Shown here: positions 23,461 through 35,159 of the stretch, in pieces | Numbering within the stretch: position 1 is the stretch's first letter | How the letters are laid out: each line of letters starts with the position of its first letter | Source of the DNA: Moniliella sp. 'wahieum' | Taxonomy: Eukaryota; Basidiomycota; Moniliellomycetes; Moniliellales; Moniliellaceae | Direction: 5' to 3' | DNA: 64,000 bases | NCBI GenBank assembly: GCA_003971905.1 | Contig: RSEE01000043.1 | Span: 434,001 to 498,000 of the forward strand | The notes under the pieces: model-generated | What the model was told of the DNA's origin: nothing | What the model saw: the letters and a program-made list of their open reading frames with translations, nothing else | Databases searched by the model: none | Program-made: the position numbers and the translations under genes

Positions 23461-24372
23461 GGCGGTGGGAAGGGAGGGGGGAGGGAGGAGAGGAGGGGCA
23501 GAGAGCGGGGCCGGGCACTGGCAGGGGGCAGGTGGCCGACCCCGCCAGAGGCAGGTGGAGGGCGAGCGGAGAGGGGAGAGGGGCGTGGCGTGGAGCGGGG
23601 GGAGGATGCTGGAGGTCAGGCAGTGGCGATGGAGGCGATGGGTGTCGTCCCGGGCGAGGCGGAGATGGATGGGCTCAATGGAGCCGAGGACTGGCCTCCA
23701 TGCGCCCTCGAGGGCGGGAGCGTGTCTAGGTGGAGCCGGGTGGGGCAGCAAGGCACTACAGCGCGGAGGTGCGGTGTGATGGTCACGTGTGCATGTGATG
23801 TGCATCCCACCCTGGCCGCCTGGAGCCGCGCGTGCGCCTGCGTGGGCGCGTGAGCACATACGAGTGCCAGCTGCTGCGTGTGACTCGTCACGTGGCGAGT
23901 CACTAGCCCGCAGTCACTCGCTACTACTGCGCTGCAGCGGCTGTTCATGCATTACAGATCGCGCCGGCCGCCTCTGCGTGCTGAGAGCTGAGAGCGCCGA
24001 GGCCGGACGCTCCCTGCGTCCCCCGCCTGCATGCGCATGCGCGCACATCCGCATCACGTGCCCCCCGCATCGCCTTCGACGGGCGAGCCCTTTGAAATTG
24101 CAGGCGGCGGAAGAAAAAAAAAAACAGGAGACGGCCAGCGGCGGCCTGCCCCCCCGCCCCGCCGCATGGCGCCAGTGTGGCCGTGCGCTAGGCTTACGTG
24201 AGCCCGAGGGCATGCTTCAACCCCCGGCGGCGGCGCCGCACGCAGCGGAAGGCAGCGGCAACGGCGCCTGCCTGGCACGAAGGCACGCCCGCAAGCTTCC
24301 CGCCTTCTTCTCTCCCCCCCCCACCCGCCCCCTGCCCCCCTGCCTGCGCCCACGCCGCCCCCTGCCGCCCCC
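23461..24372. promoter_or_regulatory. Divergent promoter with three TCACGTG sites and a dyad
   Basis: The 0.9-kb spacer separates the kinase (-) from the GYF gene (+). CACGTG cores preceded by T occur at 23784-23789, 23889-23894 and 24055-24060. The middle one lies in the loop of a perfect dyad, GTGACTCG (23880-23887) and CGAGTCAC (23896-23903). CACGTG is the classic bHLH binding site; which factor acts here is unknown. Confidence 0.5.
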
Positions 24373-27300
24373 ATGTCCTCCTCCAGCTCGCTTCAGTTCG
24401 GCCCCGAGTGGATGCGCAAAGCTCCCCAGAAGCGCTCCCCGACGTCCGGCATGTCCTTTGCCGCCGCCGCCGCCGCCGCCCAGACCCCGCCTTCGCCCGC
24501 TTCGACCCCCGCTCTGCTGCCCGCTGCCGCCGCCGCTGCAGCGGCTGCTGCTGCCCTTGCCACCAGCGCACATCCAACCATCGCGTCCGACCCCAAATCC
24601 CTGCACTCAGCATGTACATGCTCGGGCGCGAGGATTCGTCGGAGGCCGGTGATGCTGCCAGTGGCGCCGAAGCACCCCCCACGCGTACCGGCCTGAACCA
24701 CCCGCGGCCTGAACGCGCGCGGGAGAGTGTCCCCGCCGCCTCCCGCCGATCCTCCTGCGCGCCCCCGCCCCCGTCTCGGCGAGGACAAGCCGCGGTTCCA
24801 AGGCGTACTTGGCGCGCAGATAGGCCGAACTCGTCGAGAGGAGAAAGGTTCGTCTTGGTTGCCCCTCTTGTTTTTGGACGTGAAATCAGCCATACTAACC
24901 CTCACCCCCTCTTCCTACAGCTGACGATCCCATCAACGCACCGTCGTGGCGTTCGTCCCGCTTGGTCAGCCGCTCCCCGGGCTCGCCTGGTGTATCGGGA
25001 TCGGCCTGGGCACGAAGACGAAGCGCGATCGTCTGCCTGGGGAAGGCCCGATGGGTCCAACGCCTGACCACAGCGGTGGATTGGCCGGCGTGCGAAGCCC
25101 TCGCTCTTCCCCCGTGGCAAGGCAGAGAACAAGCCGCCCGACCGAGGACGAGATTGACAACACGTGTCCTTGCAAGCCTGAACTGGAGGACGACCCTCCC
25201 ATGACGCGGAGGCACCCCTCCCTCTGCTCCCGCTGCTCCCCCGCAGCAGGCGCCTGAGTGGAATCCTGCTTCAGCCAGGTGGTTTTACCAGGATGATGGA
25301 GGCAATCTGCAGGTCCCTTTGATGCGCTTTCGATGCAGAGTTGGTTCGACCAGATGTTCTTCCAACCCACCTTACTCCTCCGCCGCGCGGAAGAGACGGT
25401 GCTGCGTCCGCTGAGTGAGCACATGGAGCTGGTTGGGAACAGATCCCAGCCATTCCTTGTGCCGCCGCCCACCAAACCGGTGGCAGCACATGTGCCCATT
25501 GGAGGAGGAGGAGGAGGGCCTGAGTATATCCCTCAGGAACCGTGGCCTGGTGCCCAACCCAACCTCCCTCTGATCCCTTGGCGTCCCTCTTCCCTGCGCC
25601 AGTGCATTTCAACCCGTTGCAGAGTCCCTCCCTTTCTCTGGAACCGCCTGCGAATGGAACAAGAGTTTATGGCGCGTCAACAACACCAGTTTCAGCAGGT
25701 TCTTGGGCCCCAGCATGCCTTTATGGGTCAGCCTTCCTTCCCCCAGCAGCAATGGGGGGCCTGGCCCTCGGTTCCCTCGATCCCCTCGATCCCTTCGGTC
25801 CCTCCTGCCCCTTCGGTTCAGCCTAGTTTCCCCCTTGGCCAAGACCTTGGTTTCCCGTCGACTGGTCTGGAGCAAGCCCTTCGGTCCCTGTGCCCAACCC
25901 AATGTGGGAGCCTTCGTTCCAATCGCCCTCTACCCCGAATCCTATTGGCACCCCGCGGCGCTCGCATAGCCCGCCTGCCAAGCTATTGCCCCACTCCCGC
26001 TTTCACCCGTCGAACCGGGGCAAGAATCTGCCCCGGTCTCTACTCTTTCCCCCCCTGCACCCGGCGCTGCTGCCATTGCAGCCACTCCAATCCCGGCGCC
26101 AGAGGCCGCGCCCGAACCTACACTTGCCCCGCCCTCTCCGCCTGCCCGCCCCGTGCCTGCTTCCGGAAAGGCGTCCACACCTGCACCTGCTCCGGCTGCT
26201 GTTCCGGCTGCTATTCCGGTTCCGGCCCCGGCCCCTGCCCATGCCCATGCCCCTGCCCCTCCCCGGCCCCGGCCCCGGCCCAGCCCCCTCTGCGCACATC
26301 GCCTCGCCCCCTGCCTCGCCCTCTGTCCCGGTTTCTGCGCCAACTTCTGTGCCAGTTCCCGCCTCTGCTCCCCTGCCGCTGTTCCAGCTTCGAAGCCTGC
26401 TGCCGACGTTCCTGTGTCTTCGCCCGTGAGGTGTCTGCCACGCCTGCGCCTGCTCCTGCGCCTATTCCTGTTTTGTCTCTACGGCCGTGCCCGCGTCCGC
26501 CCCCGCTTTGGATGAAAAGGAACAGGAGGAACAGGAACCCATGCAACCTGTGACGAAACGGGGAAAGAAACAGGCTGAACCTGAGCCTGTGCCGGTGCCG
26601 ACGAAATCAAGCTACTTGCCAGGCAACTTGTCGATTCTGACCGAGGAGGAGTTCAAACGTGCAACCGGCACGCTCCCCTTGAGGAAGGTCTCCCGTGGGT
26701 CTCCATTGGGATCGGTTGCGGCGTCAGCATCGCTGCCGGCCAAGCCGGCGCCCTGGGCCTCGGAGGAGAAACGTACGCCCTCAGGCTTGAGTTTGCGCGA
26801 GATCCAAGCTGCTGAACTCAAGGCGGCTGAGGCACGGCGTAAGGCGCCTGCTGGTGTTGCGGTGCGGCTTCGTCCTCAGCAGACTCTGCCGATCCTCAAC
26901 CGGTCATGGGGCCTGGCTTCGGCTCCGAGTGAGCCTGTGCGCGCGACTACCACAGCTTGGACCACGCCCAACAAGGGCAAGAAACCGACCCTGTCGGAAA
27001 TTCAGGAGGAGGAAAAAAAAAGTCCCAGGCCCAGCAGGTGCAGCAGCCTGTCCGCCTTCCTCTTAGCAAGCCCACGACTGTTGCCGCGCCCGCGCCCGCG
27101 GCAGGATGGGCCGTGGTCGGAGCCCAGGGAAAGCCTGCCCCTGCAGTGGAAGAAGATGCCCCCTGCCCGCGTGCCGATCCCGGCTAAGCCGGTGGTGCGC
27201 CGCCCCCCTTCGGCTGCGTCGCCCGAGTTCATTGCACACCTGAAGAGCAGCTGCGTGGTGGCCTGCACAGTGCCCGCCTGGACGACTTTATCGAGGTGCT

Positions 27301-27630
27301 GCTTTCCTTCCCGGTTGATGCTACCCCTGAGACGATGGAGATTATTGCCGAGACGGTGTACGCATCGTCGTCTACGCTCGATGGACGCCGCTTCGCCGCT
27401 GACTTTGTTGCGAAGCGTAAGATGGACCTGGCCCAGCCTGTCGCCTCGCCTGCTCCTCAGGGCCCCGCTCAGGGCAAAAGCAGGCCTACACGGGACCGCC
27501 TCTTGGCGCGACCGCTGGTTTGGTGGGGCGCACCGGGCCGGACCATTCGCGCATCCCTGTTGTCCGTCCTTCTGCCGACACATTCGGTGGGTTCAAGGTG
27601 GTCAAGGGCAAGGGCGGCAAGAAGAAGTGA
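24373..27630 (+). CDS. GYF-domain protein (Smy2/GIGYF family)
   Basis: Adaptor of the Smy2/Syh1/GIGYF family, which binds Pro-rich ligands and acts in mRNA translation and decay in the cytoplasm. The start MSSSSSLQFGPEWMRK at 24373 matches the family N-terminus. Ala runs follow (24461-24560). The GYF domain lies at about 25265-25460: RWFYQDDGGNLQ, PFDALSMQSWFDQMFF and LLLRRAEETVLRPL. Downstream is a very Pro/Ala/Gln-rich linker, then the family-typical PWASEEKRTPSGLSLREIQ repeat-like segments (about 26740-26810) and a folded C-terminal region (FIEVLLSFPVD, ATPETMEIIAETVYASSS) ending GGFKVVKGKGGKKK at TGA 27628-27630. An intron is likely at 24848-24920. A missing G inside the GYF core (NLQ-GPFDAL, about 25316) breaks the frame; more shifts follow in the linker. 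Confidence 0.9.
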
Positions 27631-27985
27631 ACTGCGAACAGCTCGCCTCGCTCGTCTGCTTAGAGCAGTCCAAAAGCCAATTATCATGAGATATCTGCAT
27701 CAGCCGACCAGACTTTCAATACGCTAGCCTTGTATCGCCGTAGCACCACGTCCCCCCTCGCCGACCACAAGGGGAGGTGAAAGTGATGATAAAGAGACCT
27801 CTGTCAATAGTGGTCACCGGTCAACTCCATATCATAAGCCGGTCGCGCCGATTCCTTGGAGGGGGTACGTGCGCTGGGTTATGTAATCAGCCCCCCGATT
27901 GTCACCAGTGGCCTGGCTAGCTCCACTTGAAGCTGTGGAAGCTCGAATTGGCCTTGGTCTTCAAGACTCCACCACCACCTTCGCC

Positions 27986-29229
27986 ATGAACTACATCTCG
28001 TGCGTTCCCTAATCTCCTCCGCCTCCCACGCGCACGCTGACCCTTTGCAGAACTGGAGAAGCTGGGTGAGGGCACGTACGCGACGGTGTACAAGGGCCGT
28101 TCCCGGCGGACAGGGGAGATTGTGGCGCTCAAAGAGATCCACTTGGACGCAGAGGAAGGTACACCCTCCACTGCCATTCGCGAGATCAGTCTGATGAAGG
28201 AGTTGCGGCACCCCAATATCCTTCGGCTCTACGATGTCATCCATACCGAGACCAAGCTGATGCTCGTGTTTGAGTTTATGGATCTCGATTTGAAAAAGTA
28301 CATGGACCTGCATGGAGATCATGGAGCGCTTGATCCCGCCGTCGTGCGCAACTTTATGTTCCAGCTCTTGCGTGGGACTGCGTTCTGTCATGAAAACCGC
28401 GTGTTGCACCGGGACCTCAAACCGCAGAATTTGCTGATCAACAAGGCGGGCCAACTCAAGTTGGCTGACTTTGGTCGGCCCGTGCATTTGGCATCCCTGT
28501 CAATACGTTTAGCAATGAGGTGGTCACGCTCTGGTACCGTGCACCCGATGTCTTGCTGGGCTCGCGTACCTACTCACCTCGATTGACATTTGGTCGGCTG
28601 GGTGCATCTTTGCCGAAATGATTACTGGCTACCCGCTCTTCCAAGGACGGGACAACAACGACCAGCTTCAGCACATCTTCAACATCCTCGGCACCCCGGA
28701 TGAGACTACGATCCGGAGGATGATCCATGATACGGTACGTTGGACATTGGTACCAGGCCCATAAGGTTCTGAGAGCAGAGGATAGACTACTGACGATGCC
28801 GATGCGTGAATACCGGCAGCGGAGATCCAGAGCTCGCTACGGAACTTCACGAGACATGCGCCCGTGCCGTTCACGCAACTTTTCCGCAAGGCCCATCCAC
28901 TGGCCATTGATCTACTGGAAAAGCTGCTCAAGTTTGATCCGACCCAGCGGCTGAGCGCGGAAGAGGCTCTCCGCCACCCGTACTTCACCACCTCGGATGC
29001 ACTTGCTCCTGTGTCCGCTGCCAGCCGGCCACGGAACGAGTGGCAGCCGCCGGCGCGGGGGTGTAGCAAAGCGGTTGGTACGCATTCCGTTTCCCACATT
29101 ATCTCGTGCAAGATATGGATCGTTTGGAAGAGGAGCGTTTGTGATCCCTCGAGCGTCGGGCAGACAGCTGGTTACTTGAAACATAGCACGTCCGGACTCT
29201 ACTGCAGGCCGACTAGTGTTAACTGCTGA
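27986..29229 (+). CDS. PHO85: Pho85/CDK5-type cyclin-dependent kinase
   Basis: Cyclin-dependent Ser/Thr kinase of the Pho85/CDK5 group (phosphate, glycogen and cell-cycle signalling). The first exon is tiny (ATG 27986, MNYI..). Exon 2 starts at 28051: [15 protein letters not shown] (P-loop), VALKEIHLD, the cyclin-binding helix [24 protein letters not shown], then after a shift [39 protein letters not shown] and NILGTPDE. An 85-nt intron lies at 28735-28819. The end is [19 protein letters not shown] with [12 protein letters not shown]. The whole kinase domain is present. Two single-base losses (about 28472 and 28578) interrupt the activation segment; residues past HPYFTT are uncertain, and the stop at 29229 is merely the first in that frame. 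Confidence 0.94.
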
Positions 29230-29359
29230 ACTGACGCGAGCTTTCCTTGGGCTAGAGCCCAACCAGTCTTCGGGTGCTAATAGCAATCTTGAGAGAGGCA
29301 AGGAGAACACGTATCATAAACCCCAATAACTGATCACACTTGTGTCCGGGGCATTACCT

Positions 29360-30027
29360 AGGGCTGGTTCGCGCATTCGTTCGACTCGCCTGTCTGGGAG
29401 GGCGAAGAGGGGCTCAGGCCCGGAGCGGTCAGACAGGCTTTGCATTTTCTTCAAACGGCACATTATAACGGGTGTAGCGCAAGGCCGAGTTTGAGCATCG
29501 GTAGGTCTCTCTCTTCATGCTAGTCATCGCTCTACCTTTGTTTCCCTTTCTGATCGAATGTTGATAGTACACCCGTATGCCTGTTGGACCCTCACTAATG
29601 ATCATCACCTGGCAATGTTACAAGAGTGGCAGTGATTGAAAACGGCGGTCCCCTCACAGATTATCTGGGCGAATCGTTCGACAAGCGCATGGCGTCTGGG
29701 CAGCTTACGGGCATGGACCTCCCTTCCTGGGTTTACAAGCCGAAGAGTCCAGCACACGAAAACGGTAGGAGCAGCGAATCGGATCCCAACAAACAAAGGC
29801 GGCCTGAGAACAGCCAATCTTCTCGAACTGATGCGGCAAATGAACATGGCTTATTTGAAGAGCCCCAACCCTTCGTATCATCTTCCAAGGCGTTGAAAGG
29901 GGGTTTCTCTAAATTCACAGTGAACAGCTATCTTTCGAGCGTGGGCGGACTCCACCATTCCAACACTCCCAGCATGACAGCAAGAGGGGTATCAGTGGTT
30001 GGAAGCTTTCCCGAAATCCCCCCGTAA
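29360..30027 (+). CDS. Unidentified ORF, possibly spliced
   Basis: Not recognised. A first segment reads SFDSPVWEGEEGLRPGAVRQ and later HFLQTAHYNG. A plausible GTAGGT..GATAG intron (about 29500-29569) joins it in frame to SIVHPYACWTLTNDHHLAML. After a likely one-base shift the main frame reads GGPLTDYLGESFDKRMASGQ and GMDLPSWVYKPKSP, then a Ser/Asn-rich tail to TAA at 30025-30027. The ordered acidic/hydrophobic pattern suggests real coding sequence. There is no clear start codon in frame. Confidence 0.3.
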
Positions 30028-30450
30028 GAGCCAGCATACCAGAAGCGTTGTGGTGTGCAGGCGCAAGACTAATGGCAAGACGCACAGACGAACGATATCA
30101 AAGCCGCCTAAATGGTTGTGCGAGGCGGCCCCGTTCCGCCCTGTTCCACCCCTGTTCCGCCCCTCCCTGTTGCGCCTCCGGGCGGCCTGCCCCTGACTGC
30201 ATCCACACCATTCCTCCCTTGCCTTGCTCGCCTCCCACATGGTGGCGAGGGAGGTTTCTCCCCAATCTCCTTAACCGCTCGGCATTGCCTCAATGGGCTG
30301 GCCTGGTTACGAGACGGTGTGGGGGTTAGGGAGGCCCTGTGATGCATGTGAGCGTCAGAGCACAGCGCACAGCCTTGAGCGGGACCTCGGCGGCTCCGAT
30401 GAGAAGTGACTAGTGATGCATGATGTCACAGGTGCTCTGAGGCATCGACA

Positions 30451-30480
30451 TTTAACGTATTTAACGTTTACCGTTTAACA
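30451..30480. repeat. Period-7 array, unit TTTAACG
   Basis: TTTAACG, two bases, TTTAACG, TTTACCG, TTTAACA. The last three units are in exact seven-base phase. Confidence 0.75.
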
Positions 30481-30944
30481 CTCTGCACTCTGTACTGAGC
30501 CACAGTTCTCGGTTGGATCGATCGAGGGGATCGATGGCGAGAGTCCTCGGTCCAAAGTACAAGCGCAGAGCACAGCCGCATTCTGCCGCATTCCGCAGCC
30601 ACGGTGTATCAAACGCCATTCTAGTCACTGGTCGGTAATTGGTCCCCCACCCGTCGGGCGGTGGCAGCGATTGCTGCGGTGGAGCGCAGACAGTAGGACG
30701 GCGTAGCCCTGGGTCTTCAAGCTTTAAAAGCTAGCCTATGACGTTGTGGCAGTGCTGTACAGCACTGCTATGGCCTGCTGGGGCAGGCGTGGCGAAAAGT
30801 CCCAGTCACCTAGTCACCGCCCACATGCCACATGTCACACGTGCTAGTTACTAGCTTCGCTCCAAACCGTGTTTCAGGTACGTATCTAATCAAAATCTAA
30901 TCGCGACTGCTTCTGACTGCGTCTGAGGATCTGGGACGTCAGAC

Positions 30945-30987
30945 CCTCAGGCCTCAAGCCCTCAGGCTCAGGTGTTCAACGTTCACG
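30945..30987. repeat. Heptamer-like array CCTCAGG followed by GTTCAAC
   Basis: CCTCAGG, CCTCAAG, (C) CCTCAGG and CTCAGGT are followed at once by GTTCAAC, GTTCACG. Two different unit types are adjacent. Confidence 0.65.
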
Positions 30988-32109
30988 TAGACTGAGGTGC
31001 CCAGGCAGTGCTGAGCCGGACTGAGCCGGGCTGAGGCGCGGATGTTGACTGTGATCCTCTGGCTCCCAGTCGGTAGACCAGGTTCGCCTCGGTTCCATCG
31101 GCTTCCACGCTGACGTCCCTGCGTGTCACTGTCCCTGTGCCCTGCACTCTCTCCTGTGTGCACTGTCCCTGTGCCTAGTCCAGCCTCCTATATAGATGCC
31201 TCTGTACCCAGACCCAACTCTGGCTCCAATCCATCACCTTTCCTCATCCTTCTGCCCGTCCGGCTCCCTAGGCCAACAGCGGAGGCGTCAGCTTCAAGCA
31301 AGCTTCAAGTTTCAACCTGAATGAGCTAATACTTCCTTCAACAAGTACCCGGCCTCTTCGGCATGACGCATGCGCGCGGACGGAAACATGTGAGCTTGGC
31401 AGCGCGAGCTTTTCCTTGCGCCCGGCCGTCTAGAAGAGCGCTACCCGAGAACCTCCGTCGCTCGTCCTATCCTGATAGAGCCCCTTCTTAGCCATCATCC
31501 GCAAAGCAGTTCAGCTGGATTGCTCGGCTTGCCATCCGTACGCCCCGTTCTCATATAGGCTACCCTCGGCACCTGGCACGGATACTGTCGGGAGTTACTT
31601 TTTATATCGCCGAGTGGTTCCAATCCACCGCAGCCTTGCTGAGCATTTTGGATATATTACACAGGTTGTATAGACCAGCACTGATAGAAATGGTTCATGA
31701 CGAGACGAACAGAAGAGGTGGTTATCCGCTAGGCCTGTCGGACTCTGAGCCAGAGATACCTCCGACAATCTCGGGCGCGTCGACGGTGCCGTACAGCAAC
31801 AACTCCGCCCTGCCGCGACGAGCCCGCATTGTAATTGGGCAGCCCGGCTGGCCAGAGCTGGCCTGGCAGGCCTAGCCGGCCCTTACCCCACACACTGTGT
31901 GCTTTGGTCGTCGGACTCGCGCGTCGTTAGGCAGGGGGGCTGTGTGTACGTCGTTGCAGCCTGATCACCGGACTGCACTGTGTCATCGGTCAGCGTCAAC
32001 AACCGCAACGTGAGTCAGGCGTTGGCCAGACCAAGTTAAATAACCTTGGCTACATTGGCCCTCAGACCTATGCCCCCCCCCCCCCCCCTTCCCCCTCCCT
32101 CCTCCCATC

Positions 32110-33191
32110 ATGGCTCAACCCCACCCCTTTCTGCTGGAAGACAACCTCATGTCCACCCTCTTCCCCGACATGCCCTTGGAACAGGAGGAACATCTCCAGA
32201 GTCCGGACACGATTCCTGCCGACTCACAGGCCTGGCCCGTCCTGTCCTCTCGGCCATGTCAACATCGACGTCCGCTATGGTGCAGCCACACGCTCTAGAA
32301 GGGTTTAGCCCCATAATTACTCCCTTTCTTCTATCTCCGGAGAGTGCCAAGGCGGGGCTGCCTGCACATGCAGCGCTGCTGGGCAGTCCGCTGATGCTCG
32401 CAGCTCCCACGTCGCCCACGAATAGCCCTCTTCCCGTTGCGGGCACGAATCTCAACCCACTTTGTTCTGTGGCCCACACGTCCTCCACATCCCCCTCGTA
32501 TCCTGTGCCGCTGACAGGGTATAATCACCCAGTTCCAGCAAGTGTGGCGCAGCTGTCGGATGAGCTTGCGGCACTCGATGTTTCGTTTCCGTGGGTCACC
32601 GAACCTGTACACGTGGACTCTCAGCTTTTGCTGAATCGCGGGTTGAGGATGAGGATACTGCCCTGGCAACTTGGGATTTGCTACTCAACTCTACCCTCAG
32701 CACGTCCTGCCGCTCCCTTCCCCCGTCCCCCTCTCTCCGGGGATGGGGGAGGGCACTCCAAGCCTCCTGCCGTGGCTCTCCTCTTCTGGGATTTACACCT
32801 AAAGAGACGCCTCTATCTGTACTCTCTACTCCCACCTCGGCATCTCCGTACTGAACAGGCCTTCTGTCCAGCGCAAGACTTCTCTCAAGCAGGGCAACAG
32901 CACCCGTCTGCAGCGAACCAGGTCGGCCCCGTACAAAACTCGGGACCGGCTCTACCAATGCCCTGACTGCCACTGGGGTTTGAGCGAGTGTCTAATCTAC
33001 ACCAGCACATGCAGGTGCACAACCCCGAACGGGAGCGACCTTGGCAGTGTCCCATTCCTTGGTGCAGGCATGCATTTGCTCGGCGGCACGATGCGCAGCG
33101 ACACTGTCTCTCGCGGCACGTAAAGCGCGAGCTTCTCCAGCAGCAGCATCTGGACCTCATCCTGGCTATGTTTCCCAACCTCTCTCCCTGA
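32110..33191 (+). CDS. C2H2 zinc-finger transcription factor
   Basis: Probable DNA-binding regulator. ATG 32110 gives MAQPHPFLLEDNLMSTLFPD with an acidic/hydrophobic N-terminus, followed by a long Ser/Pro-rich middle. Two C-terminal C2H2 fingers are visible: finger 1 CPDCHWGFERVSNLHQHMQVH (C-x2-C..H-x4-H, frame broken inside a run of four G near 32975) and finger 2 WQCPIPWCRHAF with HDAQRHCLSRH (C-x4-C-x12-H-x4-H). The protein ends shortly after with HLDLILAMFPNLSP, TGA 33189-33191. Fungal factors with two C-terminal fingers are common; I cannot name the ortholog. Confidence 0.82.
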
Positions 33192-33881
33192 CTCGGCTGG
33201 GTTTGCACACTTCGCTTTCCCCCCCATCAGAATTTGTCGATGGGCGCGCGCTGGGACCGGCCCCAAGGTACCTTTTCTCGTTTCCTTCTCGCCTATTATG
33301 TACCACCACGCTTTCCAGCCCCCGCTGACTGGGCCCACGGTTTATCACGAGGAGCAGCTCGGGCCCATCACTACTACTTGCCCGTGTATTCGCCCTTGAT
33401 GTTTCCCCCCCTGTTCCAACTCTATGCCACAATGTGTATATGCATACCCCAGCACCACACCCCCAAACTCGAGTCAACGATTCATCTCTCTTACGTGCAT
33501 GTTGTTTCCCACGCCTGTTGCCATGGCCGACAATTGATGTCTCTTGTGTCCTCCATTTCCACAACCCCTTCGCCTGCTCGAATGAGGCCGTCCCACAAGT
33601 ACCCGGGCTCGACCAGAAAGAGGATGGCGGCGTCGAATGTCGCTGTGGGCGTAATACAAAAGTTGCTAGGATATCTGGGCCAGTAATACACAGCAGGTGC
33701 AATTTCGTAAGAGAGCTTGAGCTTGAAAGTAGCCCGAATCGTTTGAAATGTTGTCATCTGCGCATTACGTCACCGCGAGGTGCGCGGCAGTCGGGCAAGA
33801 GCGTCAGCGTCAGCGGAGCGGAGCCTTGGCACCCACACGTCACGCCGCCACCACCCCCACCCTCACCACCACACGCCCATC
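33192..33881. other. SEC17 upstream region
   Basis: Tandem spacer between the C2H2 gene and SEC17. It carries a CRE-like TACGTCA near 33766 about 110 bp before the SEC17 ATG. No gene seen. Confidence 0.4.
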
Positions 33882-34789
33882 ATGTCTAGTGCCGAAGAGA
33901 TGCTGCGTATGGGGGACAAGAAGGTCAAGTCATCCACCGGATGGTTCAGCAACAAGCAGTCCAGCCTGGAGGATGCCGCTGAGCTGTACAAGGCGGCTGG
34001 GAACAAGTTTCGACTGGACAAGCGGTACGAGGAGAGCGGACACGCTTTCATGAAGGCCGCCGAAACGGAGGAGTCGAGTGGCCAGCCAGAGTTGCCAGCA
34101 CGACTTACTGGGAGGCCAGCAAGGTTTTCAAACTGGTCCGTCCGAACTTGCGGTGGCCGCGCTGGACAAGACTGTGTCCTCTTGCTCGCCAAGGCAAGTT
34201 CCGCCAAGCGGCCGATCGTCAAAAGGCGATCGCTGAGCTGCTCAAGAACGAGGCCCAGGACCCTGAGAAGGCTCTGGCTGCATACCTTCAAGCGTCGGAC
34301 TGGTACCTTCAAGAAGGCGCAAAGGCGTATGTGCCCCCCTTCCTGCCCACTGCGAGAATATGTGCTGATATGATGTGACAGCACGGCCTCAGGCTGTCTG
34401 CGCGAAGCAGGGCAGCTCGCTGCCGAGACTGGACAGTATCCCAAGCGGTCGAGCAATGGAGGAGAAGGTGGCAAGCATGAGCCTCGAGTCCAATCTGACG
34501 CGCTACAGTGTCAAGGACTATTACTTGAATGCGGGTCTGTGCTACCTTGCCATTCCCGACTTTGTTGCCTGCGGACGCGCGATGGAGTTTACGCCAGCAA
34601 GACCCGGCGTTCCCCCCACTATGGAAGGCAGATTCCTGAATTCGGTCTCGAGGCTGCGAGGCCGGTGACCTGGAAAACTTTGATGCGATCGTTCAGGACT
34701 TTGATCGCACCAAGCGCTTTGCCGGGTGGCAGACCAATCTGCTGATTGAGATCCGCAAGGGACTGCAGCAGGAGCCAGACTTGTCTTGA
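33882..34789 (+). CDS. SEC17: Alpha-SNAP (SEC17)
   Basis: Soluble NSF attachment protein, which recruits Sec18/NSF to SNARE complexes for disassembly after membrane fusion. ATG 33882 gives MSSAEEMLRMGDKKVKSSTG and the first TPR-like helices (AELYKAAGNKFRLDKRYEE). Further diagnostic segments are ALDKTVSLLARQGKFRQAAD, AAYLQASDWYLQEGAKA, NLTRYSVKDYYLNAGLCYLA and the C-terminal FAGWQTNLLIEIRKGLQQ, ending PDLS at TGA 34787-34789. A 55-nt intron (34327-34381) splits EGAKA/TASG. Length (about 285 aa) is normal. One-base losses near 34100-34160, 34441 and 34456 (short G runs) break the frame. Essential in fungi, so the breaks are best read as assembly errors. Confidence 0.96.
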
Positions 34790-35159
34790 TTTCATTCTCT
34801 AACGTGCTCTCCTACGTTAGCTCGTTCGGTTGCGTCATAGTCCTTTGCTTGCGTTCATAGCCGGTTAGGTCAACAGCACTGTCTATTCGTCCGAGTCTGA
34901 TGCCAGCGCACGCCGGAACGCGCGACGTTTGCGGACCACTCGGGTGTTTCGGGGTTCTCAACGTGCGCGTACGGCGCTTGCGTGGGTCATCGAGCCTGCC
35001 TCGCTGTCCGAGGCATCCCCGGCTCGACTAGGGAGGCCAGCATCCTGCTCCCCGTGCCTCGGCCTCAGACCCGCATCCGAGCCGGCATCAGGACCCACCC
35101 GACCCCAATGTCGGCCAGCTCAGACTGGAATTCACGCTGTGCCTTGATTTTCTGCGCTT
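34790..35159. other. Spacer between convergent genes
   Basis: 3' flank of SEC17. Minus-strand frames over 34950-35140 stay acidic and Ser/Asp-rich and may belong to the C-terminus of the next (minus-strand) gene. Confidence 0.35.

Larger units (their letters stand above)
30028..32109. other. 2.1-kb intergenic region with short repeats
   Basis: No conserved ORF. Contains heptamer-like arrays at 30451-30480 and 30945-30987, a ten-base repeat (CTGAGCCGGA-like) near 31010-31040, and a 16-C run at 32073-32088 about 20 bp upstream of the next gene's ATG. Confidence 0.45.

Noticed and set aside
23108-23779. 223-codon plus-strand frame rich in Gly/Arg
   Set aside because: Mirror of the Pro/Ser-rich N-terminus and leader of the AGC kinase on the other strand; low complexity and no motif.
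28472-28580. Programmed frameshifting or pseudogenisation of the CDK
   Set aside because: Similar one-base losses occur in unrelated essential genes all over the window, with no shared slippery-site structure; assembly error is simpler.
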